Made by a program: the position numbers and the translations under genes | Assembly: GCA_016713005.1 (NCBI GenBank) | Contig: JADJPY010000001.1 | Coordinates: 620,001-684,000, forward strand | DNA: 64,000 nt | From: Ramlibacter sp. | GTDB taxonomy: Bacteria; Pseudomonadota; Gammaproteobacteria; Burkholderiales; Burkholderiaceae_C | Reading direction: 5' to 3' | Part shown: positions 1 to 8,368 of the stretch, in pieces | Numbering within the stretch: position 1 is the stretch's first letter | Layout: each line of letters begins with the position of its first letter | The notes under the pieces: model-generated | Told to the model about the DNA's origin: nothing | Databases searched by the model: none | What the model saw: only the letters and a program-made list of their open reading frames with translations

Positions 1-1
1 T

Positions 2-235
2 CTCCAGTTCGTCGCTCTGTACTTCATAGTCCCCAAGCTGCTGGCCCAAGTCTCAGGGGAGGACTTACACACCTTCATGCTTGTATCGATGGGGTTGCTA
101 TTTATCCCCCTGATTGTTCCACTTCTCTTCGCTGGGTTAGTCATGGCTGGGCTCGCGTACTTGCCCGTTTGGAGCTACGTGTCCTGGCACAGACGCAAGC
201 GAGAGCTCTTGCAGGTTGACGAGGAGCAGGGGTGA
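2..235 (+). CDS. C-terminal end of an unrecognised membrane protein (5' partial)
   Basis: An open frame enters from the left edge and stops at the TGA at 233-235, giving 77 residues with no start codon inside the window. It has two hydrophobic stretches (roughly residues 2-15 and 25-60) and ends in a basic then acidic tail (HRRKRELLQVDEEQG), as expected of a cytoplasmic C-terminus after a last membrane helix. I do not recognise the family. The frame is open throughout, and the hydrophobic-then-charged pattern makes chance unlikely, but the assignment as a gene rests on only this fragment. Confidence 0.5.
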   Translation, partial: LQFVALYFIVPKLLAQVSGEDLHTFMLVSMGLLFIPLIVPLLFAGLVMAGLAYLPVWSYVSWHRRKRELLQVDEEQG

Positions 236-353
236 ATCCCCACAAGCTGATCGGGGCACTGCACGGCACGCACATCGGGCAGCCATTTCGCTCTTTGCCC
301 GTTCTGTGCTGCCGCAGCGTGACGATTGCCGCCATCGTTAGCCCGCATAGCTC

Positions 354-857
354 ATGCTGGTAAGCGCTCTCACCGCCCAGGACGCACCGCGCTATCGAGC
401 GCTCATGCTGCACGCCTACGAAGCTGCGGCTGACGCGTTCACATCCACGGCGGAGGAGCGGGCGACGGAGCCAGAGTCGTGGTGGGTGAGGCGGATCGCG
501 GATCCTTCTGGGCTGAGCGTTGCCTTTGGCGCCTTTGAAGGCGGAGAACTGATTGGAGCGGTGACTGTGGAGTTCACGGCCAAGCCCAAGACGAAGCACA
601 AGGCTCACCTTGTCGGGATGTTCGTCTGCGAGTCGGCCAGGGGGCTCGGTGCAGGTAAGGCACTCGTTAGTGCCGCCCTGGATGCGGCACGGACGCGAGC
701 GGGCGTCAGGGTTGTCACACTGACAGTGACTGAAGGCAATGCCCCCGCCACGCGGCTTTATGAGTCATGTGGCTTCAAAACCTTTGGCGTGGAGCCCATG
801 GCCATCGTTACACCAAGCGGCATGAAGTCTAAGATCCATATGTGGCTGCCCATTTGA
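354..857 (+). CDS. GNAT family N-acetyltransferase
   Basis: A 167-residue protein with the GNAT fold pattern: an N-terminal variable half, a beta-strand with 'VAFGAFEGGELIGAV' near residues 56-70, the acetyl-CoA pyrophosphate-binding motif A 'ESARGLGAGKAL' near residues 93-104 (R/Q-x-x-G-x-G/A type), and a late 'NAPATRLYESCGF' segment near 128-140 typical of motif B. Such enzymes transfer acetyl from acetyl-CoA to an amine; the substrate cannot be read from the sequence. ATG 354 is the first start that gives the full N-terminal strand. The next gene begins 22 bases after the stop on the same strand. Confidence 0.85.
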   Translation: MLVSALTAQDAPRYRALMLHAYEAAADAFTSTAEERATEPESWWVRRIADPSGLSVAFGAFEGGELIGAVTVEFTAKPKTKHKAHLVGMFVCESARGLGAGKALVSAALDAARTRAGVRVVTLTVTEGNAPATRLYESCGFKTFGVEPMAIVTPSGMKSKIHMWLPI

Positions 858-879
858 GATCCGTCCGCCTCTTAACACC

Positions 880-1935
880 ATGCCCCGCACCCGAGACCTC
901 CGCTTCCTGCTGATCGGCTTTCTGCCGCTGCTGGCGCTGCTCAACGTCAGCTTTGGCGGGGTGGCCGCGGCGCTGTGGACGGTGGGCATCTGGGCGGTGG
1001 TGGCGGGGGTTGACGCCTTCTGGCCGGGGGCGCAGCGCTCGCCGCCGCCGGCGGATGCGCCGCAGGGCTGGCTGGTGGGGGTGCTGCGGGTGTATGCCGT
1101 GCTGCAGATCGTGCTGATCGCCGCCGGGCTGCTGGCCGCCCGCGACGCGCGCTGGCTGGACGTGGCCTTGCTGGCCGGGGCGGTGGGTTTTGTCACCGGC
1201 GCGCAGGGCATCACCTTTGCGCACGAGCTGGGGCATTCGCGCTCGCGGCTGGACCGCGCGCTGGCCTGGCTGCTGATGACCAGCGTGGCGTACCCGCACT
1301 TCATGGTGGAGCACTACCGCGGCCACCACCCGCGCGCCGCCACGCACGACGACCCCGCCAGCGCGCGCCGGGGCGAGAGCCTGTGGCGCTTTTTGCCGCG
1401 CACGCTGGCCGGCAGCCTGCGCCACGCCTGGCAGCTGGAGGCCGCGCAACTGCGCCAGCTGCAGCGCGGCTGGGCCGCCAGCCCGCTGTTGTGGAGCAGC
1501 CTGGCCGTGCTGGGCGTGTCTGCCGCGCTGCTGGCCTGGGGCGGGGCGCGGGCGCTGGTCTTCTGGTGGCTGCAGTCGGCCGTGGCCGTGCTGCTGCTGG
1601 AGACGGTGAACTACATCGAGCACTACGGCCTGCAGCGCGCCACGCTGCCCGGCGGCCAGCGCGAGCCCTTTGCCGTGGGGCATGCGTGGAACGCCGACCA
1701 CGTCGTCTCCAACAGCCTGCTGGCCAACCTGCAGCGCCACTCCGACCACCACATGCACGCCTGGAAGCCGTTTGACACCCTGCAAGCCCTGCCCGGCCCG
1801 CAACTGCCCACCGGCTACGCCGGCTGCCTGCTGCTGGCCGCCGTGCCCCCGCTGTGGTTTGGATTGATGCATCCGCGGCTGGAAGAGTGGTCGGCGGGGG
1901 AGCGGGGTGAGGCCGAGGTGCTATCAAATTTGTAG
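880..1935 (+). CDS. AlkB-like membrane di-iron hydroxylase (alkane monooxygenase / fatty acid desaturase superfamily)
   Basis: 351 residues, strongly hydrophobic, with the histidine boxes of integral-membrane di-iron enzymes: HELGH at 115-119, HYRGHH at 145-150, a NYIEHYG box (His248), and RHSDHHMH at 286-293. The NYxEHYG and RHSDHH boxes are those of the AlkB alkane 1-monooxygenase branch rather than acyl-lipid desaturases. Such enzymes hydroxylate the terminal carbon of alkanes or related chains using O2 and electrons from rubredoxin; no rubredoxin gene is in view, so substrate and partner are open. The protein is a little shorter than typical AlkB. Its last codons (LSNL and the stop) are supplied by a copy of the dispersed repeat at 1920-1978, so the native C-terminus may have been altered. 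Confidence 0.85.
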   Translation: MPRTRDLRFLLIGFLPLLALLNVSFGGVAAALWTVGIWAVVAGVDAFWPGAQRSPPPADAPQGWLVGVLRVYAVLQIVLIAAGLLAARDARWLDVALLAGAVGFVTGAQGITFAHELGHSRSRLDRALAWLLMTSVAYPHFMVEHYRGHHPRAATHDDPASARRGESLWRFLPRTLAGSLRHAWQLEAAQLRQLQRGWAASPLLWSSLAVLGVSAALLAWGGARALVFWWLQSAVAVLLLETVNYIEHYGLQRATLPGGQREPFAVGHAWNADHVVSNSLLANLQRHSDHHMHAWKPFDTLQALPGPQLPTGYAGCLLLAAVPPLWFGLMHPRLEEWSAGERGEAEVLSNL

Positions 1936-1978
1936 TGGGTCAGATAGGGTGGGTGCGGGCTGCGGGCGGATTTGGCTT
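1920..1978 (-). repeat. Dispersed GCTATCAAA-type repeat, copy 1 (reverse)
   Basis: Begins GCTATCAAATTTGTAGTGGGTCAG and runs through a pyrimidine/purine-biased centre to GGATTTGGC, matching the reverse orientation of the family. It overlaps the end of the AlkB-like gene and provides its stop codon. Confidence 0.75.
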
Positions 1979-2066
1979 CATAATTAGATTGGGAGGCAGT
2001 TTGAAGGTGGCTTTCGCGGCGCGGATATCGATCATTAATTCGGCATCTTTGGAGAGGGAGAAATCA

Positions 2067-2117
2067 ATGAGCGTTGACGTTTGGAACGAGACAGGTTCCA
2101 CCTTCATGTCGAGCTAG
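2067..2117 (+). CDS. Possible 16-codon leader peptide
   Basis: ATG 2067 follows a good ribosome-binding site (GGAGAGGGAG at 2051-2060) and opens a 16-codon frame ending at TAG 2115-2117, just before the small membrane protein gene at 2125. It could be a translated leader or the stub of a decayed gene. The good ribosome-binding site is the only positive evidence. Confidence 0.25.
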   Translation: MSVDVWNETGSTFMSS

Positions 2118-2124
2118 GCCAACG

Positions 2125-2421
2125 ATGTCGATGGCTCGCAATCACCCAGGAATAGTCGCCGGCTTGGGCATTTCGGCACTGCTTGCCGGCCTCTTTGCGG
2201 TCGTTGCAAGTGCGGCATCGGGTTCCAATTCAGCATTCGGCTTTATCGCGGTTGGTGCTGCCCTTGCCTGGAGCATCCTCGCGGGAGTCACGAACTTGAT
2301 ATATCGAAGAGGAATGATCCGGTCTGCCAAACTGCTGGCATGGCTGCCGAGTCTGCTTTTTCCGCTTTTCTGGCTGGTGTCCAGCTTGTCGACGGCCGTC
2401 GGGATACTCTTTCGTGCGTAA
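2125..2421 (+). CDS. Small hydrophobic membrane protein of unknown function
   Basis: 98 residues when started at ATG 2125 (a second ATG is at 2131). Three hydrophobic segments are visible, about residues 10-30, 35-58 and 70-95, separated by a short basic loop (YRRGMIRSAK), so it is probably an inner-membrane protein with three helices. I do not recognise a family. It is followed by two other small membrane proteins on the same strand with gaps of 100-170 bases. The longer frame upstream of 2125 reads through sequence without hydrophobic character and was not used. Confidence 0.55.
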   Translation: MSMARNHPGIVAGLGISALLAGLFAVVASAASGSNSAFGFIAVGAALAWSILAGVTNLIYRRGMIRSAKLLAWLPSLLFPLFWLVSSLSTAVGILFRA

Positions 2422-2529
2422 ACAAGGAGGTGCCAGCCTGCGGGGCACGCCGAAGCCCCCCTCATTTTGCTATCAGTTCAGTAGCGGACAGTCGACGGCG
2501 TTGGCTGGCTGAGATCCAATATTCGATCG

Positions 2530-2949
2530 ATGAAAGCACCTAACTACGCTTGGTCTTGCCGTCGGTGTGCAGCTTCCAACCCTGCCGGGACCGGTGCGTG
2601 TGCGTCGTGCGACTTCCCTGCCTTCTATCGGGAGGTCGGTAGTTCGGTCAGCGGAGTACCTCCCAGCAAAGAAGATCTGGCAGTGCAATCCGTGGTTGAT
2701 GACGTCAACGATCGTATTGTTGAGAGCCTCATTGTTCCGATAGTTTTCCTTGGCGCGGTGGCCTTGATCATGGTGATCTGCGCCACTGTATTCGGGGGAA
2801 AAGTCGGCATAGAAATCGGCACCACAGTTTTCGTACTGGGTGGGCTCGTGGTGTTCACACCGTTGCGTGCTTTGTTCATTGACTACTTCAAGTTCGAAGT
2901 ACTCAAACGGGAGGGAGACCCCCTGGATAGGAAAGGCGAGCCCAGGTGA
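2530..2949 (+). CDS. Membrane protein with N-terminal RanBP2-type zinc finger
   Basis: 139 residues. The N-terminus matches the RanBP2/NZF zinc-finger pattern W-x-C-x2-C-x3-N-x6-C-x2-C exactly: W8, C10, C13, N17, C24, C27. A polar linker follows, then two hydrophobic segments near 63-89 and 91-119, and a charged tail. The finger is therefore probably cytoplasmic, anchored by a helical hairpin. In eukaryotes this finger binds ubiquitin or RNA; in bacteria its ligand is generally unknown, so no function is assigned. The gene lies among other small membrane proteins in a stretch that looks less G+C-rich than its surroundings, which suggests an acquired patch. Confidence 0.65.
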   Translation: MKAPNYAWSCRRCAASNPAGTGACASCDFPAFYREVGSSVSGVPPSKEDLAVQSVVDDVNDRIVESLIVPIVFLGAVALIMVICATVFGGKVGIEIGTTVFVLGGLVVFTPLRALFIDYFKFEVLKREGDPLDRKGEPR

Positions 2950-3121
2950 ACTGGTCTCCCCTACGTACCAAGCCAGATTGAGCATGAGTTTGTGTTGTGC
3001 CTGGAAATGCCCTCTTCTTTCAGGGTGTGATCTCTGTTAAGCATGCGACGTAAACCAGATCAACTTACGCCATATGACTTGGCCTATAAAACCGGAAAAC
3101 TGAAACGACAGTGTTGGCCTT

Positions 3122-3547
3122 GTGGTGAATACTCAACCTGTAACCAATGACACGGAAACGAAGGCTAAGGCGCTCGCGTCGAGATATCGCGCTTGGGACC
3201 TCGTCGCGATTGCAACTGGCTGCACCCTTGTTGTTCTTGCTGACATGCTGCGGGAATTCCATTTTCCCCAGACCCAAGTGTGGCTGTTGGTCGCTTGGTT
3301 CATTCCAATCTCGACACTTCTGGGCTTGGCCGCTCTTGTGTCTTCAACAGTCATGCAAAGCACGCTGAAGACACGGGGTTACCCAGACCCAATGTCCAGA
3401 CGCCAAGAATGCCTTTACGCGCTGCTTGACGCGAAAGATTGGGAAAGCCTGGACCTGTTTGCCTGCGTTGCCGGCGCAGGTGCGGTGGCGGCAGGTGTAG
3501 CGGGAATAGGAATTGGGCTATGCGTGATAGTCACCGTCTCTGTCTAG
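3122..3547 (+). CDS. Small membrane protein of unknown function
   Basis: 141 residues from GTG 3122 (a second GTG follows at 3125). Hydrophobic segments lie near residues 28-45, 52-78 and 112-140, with a soluble stretch between the second and third ('TRGYPDPMSRRQECLYALLDAKDWESL'-like region at about 85-111). No known domain recognised. The base composition looks like the preceding two genes and unlike the high-G+C smc gene downstream. Confidence 0.55.
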   Translation: MVNTQPVTNDTETKAKALASRYRAWDLVAIATGCTLVVLADMLREFHFPQTQVWLLVAWFIPISTLLGLAALVSSTVMQSTLKTRGYPDPMSRRQECLYALLDAKDWESLDLFACVAGAGAVAAGVAGIGIGLCVIVTVSV

Positions 3548-3613
3548 CAGACCAGGTGGCCTTGAGACGCCCGCGCCGCCAGCCCGCGGGGCAGACCAGA
3601 AACACGGCATTTC

Positions 3614-3670
3614 GCTACCAAATTCATAGCGGGTCAGCAAGCCTGGACGGGGGCTAGAGCCCGATTTGGC
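3614..3670 (-). repeat. Dispersed GCTATCAAA-type repeat, copy 2 (reverse)
   Basis: Begins GCTACCAAATTCATAGCGGG and ends GAGCCCGATTTGGC. It fills much of the gap between the small membrane protein gene and smc and contains no gene. Confidence 0.8.
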
Positions 3671-3823
3671 ACCAAATCCGCCCCGGGGCCGGTAACAGGC
3701 CGTTTTCAGGGCCTTTCCCCGGCGTCGCCTCGGGTAACATCTTTGCTCGCCGACGCCCCCGGCAGTGCCAGGGCGAGTTGCCAAAATCCCTTTCTGAATC
3801 AACGAGTTAGCCCAGGGTCCGAC

Positions 3824-6800
3824 GTGCGCCTCAATTCCATCAAGCTGTCCGGTTTCAAGTCGTTCGCGGAGCCGACCAACTTCATGCTGCCGGGCCAGCT
3901 GGTGGGCGTGGTGGGCCCCAACGGCTGCGGCAAGTCCAACATCATGGACGCGGTGCGCTGGGTGCTGGGCGAGTCCCGCGCCAGCGAGCTGCGCGGCGAG
4001 TCCATGCAGGACGTCATCTTCAACGGCACCACCACCCGCAAGGCGGCCAGCCGCTCCAGCGTGGAGCTGATTTTTGACAACGCCGACCACCGCGCCGGCG
4101 GCCAGTGGGCGCAGTTCACCGAGATCGCCGTCAAGCGCGTGCTCACGCGCGACGGCACCAGCAGCTACTACATCAACAACCAGCCGGTGCGCCGCCGCGA
4201 CGTGCAGGACGTCTTTCTGGGCACGGGGCTGGGGCCGCGCGCCTACGCCATCATCGGCCAGGGCACCATCAGCCGCATCATCGAGTCCAAGCCCGAGGAA
4301 CTGCGCCTGTTCCTGGAAGAAGCCGCCGGCGTCTCCAAGTACAAGGAGCGCCGCCGCGAGACCGAAAACCGGCTCAGCGACACGCGCGAGAACCTCACCC
4401 GGGTAGAAGACATCCTGCGCGAGCTCAACGCCAACCTCGAAAAGCTGGAGAAGCAGGCCGAGGTCGCCCAGAAGTACAACACCCTGCAGGCCGATGTGAC
4501 GCTGCGCCAGCAGCAGCTGTGGTTTTTGAAGCGCGCCGAGGCAGAGGCCGAGCAGTCGCGCCTGAAGGCCGACGCCGAGAAGGCCGTCAACGAGCTGGAG
4601 TCCCGCCTGGCCGATTTGCGCAGTGTGGAAAGCGACCTGGAGACCATCCGCCAGGCGCACTACGCCGCGGGCGACCAGGTCAACCAGTCGCAGGGCCTGC
4701 TGTACGAGGCCAGCGCCGAGGTGGGCCGCCTGGAGGCCGAAATCCGCTTTGTGGTGGAAGGGCGCCAGCGTGTGGAGCAGCGCCTGGTGCAGCTGCGCGA
4801 GCAGGCCGCCCAGTGGACCACCCGCCGTGAAGAAGCCCAGGCCGAGACGGCTGCGCTGGAGGGCCAGGACGCCCAGGCCAGCGAGCAGGCCGCGCTGCTG
4901 GCCGCGCAGGTCGAGGACCAGGCCGCCGCACTGCCGGGGCTTGAAGAAGCCTTGCGCGCCGCGCAGGCCGCGCTGCCGAGCAGCGCACGGGCGTGGTGCA
5001 GGTGCAGCAGCAGATCCAGGTGCTGGCGGCGGACCAGCGCAACATCGACGAGCAAAGCCGCCAGCTGACCCTGCGCCGCGAGAAGCTCGCCGCCGACCGC
5101 AACGCCCTGGCCGCGCCGGACGAGGCGCGCCTGGTCAACCTGCAAGCCCAGCTGGCCACCGCGCAGGAGGCCGCCGAGACCGCCGACGCCCGCCTGCACG
5201 AGCTCCAGGACCAGGTGCCCCAGCTGGACGACGACCGCCGCGCCAAACAGCAGGACGTCAACACCCAAAGCGCGCGCCAGGCCGACCTGTCGGCGCGCAT
5301 GGAGGCCCTCAAGGCGCTGCAGGAAAAGGTCAAGACCGACGGCAAGCTGCGCCCCTGGCTGGCCAAGCACGGGCTGGACGGCCTGCAGGGCCTGTGGAGC
5401 CGCATCCACATCGAGCAGGGCTGGGAGAGCGCACTGGAGGCCGCGTTGCGCGAGCGCCTCAACTCGCTGGAAGTCTCGCGCCTGGACATGGTGCGCTCGT
5501 TTGCCAATGACGCGCCGCCGGCCAAGCTGGCCTTCTACAGCCCGCCGCAAGCCGGCGTGCCCGAAGCCGCGGGCGCGCTGCCCCGCCTGGCCGATTTGCT
5601 GCGCCTCAACGACGCGGGCCAGAAGGCGCTGCTGGTGGACTGGCTGCACGGCTGCTACACGGCGGCCAGCTTTGAAGAAGCCCTGGCCTCGCGCGACAAG
5701 CTGAAAGCCGGCGAAGTGATTTTTGTGAAGAGCGGCCACGCCGTCACCGCGCACAGCGTGAGCTTCTTTGCGCAGGACTCCGAGCAGGCCGGCCTGCTGG
5801 CGCGCCAGCAGGAGATCGAGAACCTTGAAAAGCAACTGCGCGCGCAGGCGCTGATCAGCGAAGAGGCGCGCTCGGCCCTGGTGCGGGCCGAGGCCGCGTA
5901 CACCGATGCGTCGCAACGCCTGGTGGCCGCGCGCCGCGACGCCGCCGAAACGCAAAGCCGCGCCCACGAGCTGCAGGTGGAGACGCTGCGCCTGACGCAG
6001 CTGGCCGAGCAGACCCGCGCGCGCACCGAGCAGATTGCCGCCGACCTGGCCGAGGTGGACGCCGCGCTGGGCGAGCTGCAGGAGCGCCGCGTCACCGCCG
6101 AAGCCCGGTTTGAAGAGCTGGACATGCAGCTGGCCGACAGCCAGGAGCGCCACGCCCAGTTTGACGACCGCGTGATCGAGGCCGAGCGCGCGCTGGCCGC
6201 CTGCCGCGAGCAGCAGCGCGGGCTGGAGCGCCAGGCGCAGGAGGCTGGCTTTGCCCAGCGCAGCCTGGCCGCGCGCCGCGCCGAACTGGGCCGCGCCATC
6301 GAGACGGCGCAACAGCAGGCCCTGGCCGTGGCCGCCGAGGACGAGCGCGCCCGCGAGGAGCTGTCGCGCCTGACGGACGCCGCGGCGCAAGCCGGGCTGC
6401 AGGGCGCGCTGGCCCTGAAGCTGGAGCGCGAGCAGGCACTGGGCGCGCGCCGCAGCGAGTACGACGACCTGACCACCAAGCTGCGCGCCAGCGACGAGCG
6501 CCGGCTGCAGCTGGAGCGCGCGCTGGACCCGATGCGCCAGCGCATCACCGAGTTCCAGCTCAAGGAACAGGCCGCGCGCCTGGGCTTTGAGCAATACGCG
6601 CAGCTGCTGGCCGACGCGCAGGCCGATGTGGACGCGGTGGCCAAGTCGATTGCCGAGGGCAACGTCAGGCTGGGCGGCCTGCAGGGCGAGATCGACCGCC
6701 TGCACCGCGAGATCACCGCGCTGGGCGCGGTGAACCTGGCCGCGCTGGAAGAGCTGACCACCGCGCGCGAGCGCAAGCAGTTCCTGGACGCGCAGTCGGC

Positions 6801-7338
6801 CGACCTGAACGAGGCCATGAACACGCTGGAAGACGCCATCAAGAAGATCGACGGCGAGACGCGCGAGCTGCTGGCCGGCACCTTCAACACCGTCAACGAG
6901 CATTTCGGCAAGATGTTCCCCGAGCTGTTTGGCGGCGGCAACGCGCGGCTGGTGATGACGGGCGAGGAGATCCTGGACTCCGGCGTGCAGGTGATGGCCC
7001 AGCCGCCGGGCAAGAAGAACCAGACCATCCACCTGCTGTCGGGCGGCGAGAAGGCGCTCACGGCCATCGCGCTGGTGTTCGCCATCTTCCAGCTCAACCC
7101 CGCGCCGTTCTGCCTGCTGGACGAGGTGGACGCGCCGCTGGACGACGCCAACACCGAGCGCTATGCCAAGCTGGTGACGAGCATGAGCCGCGGGACGCAG
7201 TTCCTCTTCATCAGCCACAACAAGATCGCCATGGAGATGGCCGAGCAGCTCATTGGCGTGACGATGCAGGAGCAGGGCGTGTCGCGCATCGTGGCGGTGG
7301 ACATGGAGTCCGCCGTGTCGCTGGCCGAGGCCGCATGA
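3824..7338 (+). CDS. smc: Chromosome partition ATPase SMC (one frameshift in this sequence)
   Basis: SMC is the coiled-coil ATPase that compacts and segregates the chromosome with ScpA and ScpB. GTG 3824 opens the conserved RLNSIKLSGFKSF start; Walker A GPNGCGKS is at residues 31-38, two long coiled coils flank a hinge near 5380-5560, and the C-terminal head carries the signature LLSGGEKAL and Walker B FCLLDEVDAPLD. The frame is broken near 4974-4976: upstream codons are in one frame and downstream codons (EQRTGVVQVQQQ) in another, as if one G had been lost from a GCTGGCCGAG context. Restoring it gives about 1,171 residues, the normal length. Since smc is usually important for growth, a sequencing error is more likely than a real mutation. 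zipA follows closely. Confidence 0.93.
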
Positions 7339-7351
7339 ACGGCGCCGCCGC

Positions 7352-8368
7352 ATGAGCAGTTTCACCATCGGTCTGGCGATCCTGGGCGGGCTGGTGCTGG
7401 CCGGTGTGGTGGCCTGGAACACCTGGAGCGCGCGCCGCCAGGCCCCGCGCATGGCCGAGCCCTCGGTGGGCGGTGCCAACGACGCCCCGCGCACCGACCC
7501 CACCTTTGACGCCACCGACGCCGCGCCCCTGCCCACGCTGGAAAAGCGCCCCGGGCTGGACGCGCTGATCGATGTGATCGCGCCGATTGCGCTGGACGAC
7601 CCCATCCCCGGAGAGGCCGCGCTTGCGGTGCTGCCCGCCACGCGGCGCGCTGGCGGCAAACCCTATGCGGTGGAGGGCTGGAACGAAGCCACCCAGCGCT
7701 GGGAGACGCCCGCCGCGGGCCAGCGCTACAGCGCTTTCCAGGCCGGCGTGCAACTGGCCAACCGGGTGGGGCCGCTCAACGAGATCGAGTTCTCCGAGTT
7801 TGTGGTCAAGACGCAGGCATTCGCCGATGCGGTGAACGGCGTGGCCGAGTTCCCCGACATGCGCGAGCAGGTGGCGCGCGGGCGCGAGCTGGACCAGTTT
7901 GCCAGCGAGTACGACGCGCAGCTGAGCTTTACCCTGCGCGCGCGCAGCGCGTCGTGGAGCCCGGGGTTTGTGCACCAGCACGCCACGCGCCAGGGCTTTG
8001 TGCCGGGCGCAATTGCGGGGCGCCTGTCATTGCCCGGCAGCACGCCGGGCGCGGCCGCCGTGCTGACGTTGAGTTTTGACACCCAGGCCGCGCTGGCCGA
8101 AGACCCGGCCCACAGCGCCATCCGCGAGGTGACGCTCACGCTGGACGCGCCGCAGGTGGGCCGCGCCGAGCGGCCCTTTGTGCGCATGCGCGAGGCCGCC
8201 GTGGCGCTGGCCGCCAGCATGGACGGCCTGATCACCGACGACCACGGCCAGGTGATCCGCGTGGAGGCACTGGACCACATTGGCGCCGACCTGGAGCAGC
8301 GCTACGACGCGCTGGACGAGCACGACCTGTCGGCCGGCTCGCCGCAGGCCCGCAGATTGTTTTCATGA
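7352..8368 (+). CDS. zipA: Cell division protein ZipA-like (FtsZ-binding, C-terminal domain)
   Basis: 338 residues with a single N-terminal membrane anchor (about residues 5-24), a linker rich in Ala, Pro, Asp and Thr, and a C-terminal globular region matching the ZipA FtsZ-binding fold in outline, with LNEIEFSEF and two hydrophobic strand repeats. ZipA tethers FtsZ to the membrane at the division site. The gene lies between smc and ligA, the usual betaproteobacterial order, and its stop overlaps the ligA start by four bases (ATGA at 8365-8368). Sequence identity in this family is low, so the call rests on architecture plus position. Confidence 0.8.
   Translation: MSSFTIGLAILGGLVLAGVVAWNTWSARRQAPRMAEPSVGGANDAPRTDPTFDATDAAPLPTLEKRPGLDALIDVIAPIALDDPIPGEAALAVLPATRRAGGKPYAVEGWNEATQRWETPAAGQRYSAFQAGVQLANRVGPLNEIEFSEFVVKTQAFADAVNGVAEFPDMREQVARGRELDQFASEYDAQLSFTLRARSASWSPGFVHQHATRQGFVPGAIAGRLSLPGSTPGAAAVLTLSFDTQAALAEDPAHSAIREVTLTLDAPQVGRAERPFVRMREAAVALAASMDGLITDDHGQVIRVEALDHIGADLEQRYDALDEHDLSAGSPQARRLFS

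Noticed and set aside
1935..2066. 60-codon frame extending upstream of the leader peptide
   Set aside because: Its first part lies in the dispersed repeat and has no ribosome-binding site; only the last 16 codons have one.
4660..7659. Long open frame on the minus strand opposite smc (about 999 codons)
   Set aside because: It is antisense to conserved smc codons; the high G+C at third positions leaves the antisense frame open. No domain is recognisable and it spans the smc-zipA junction.
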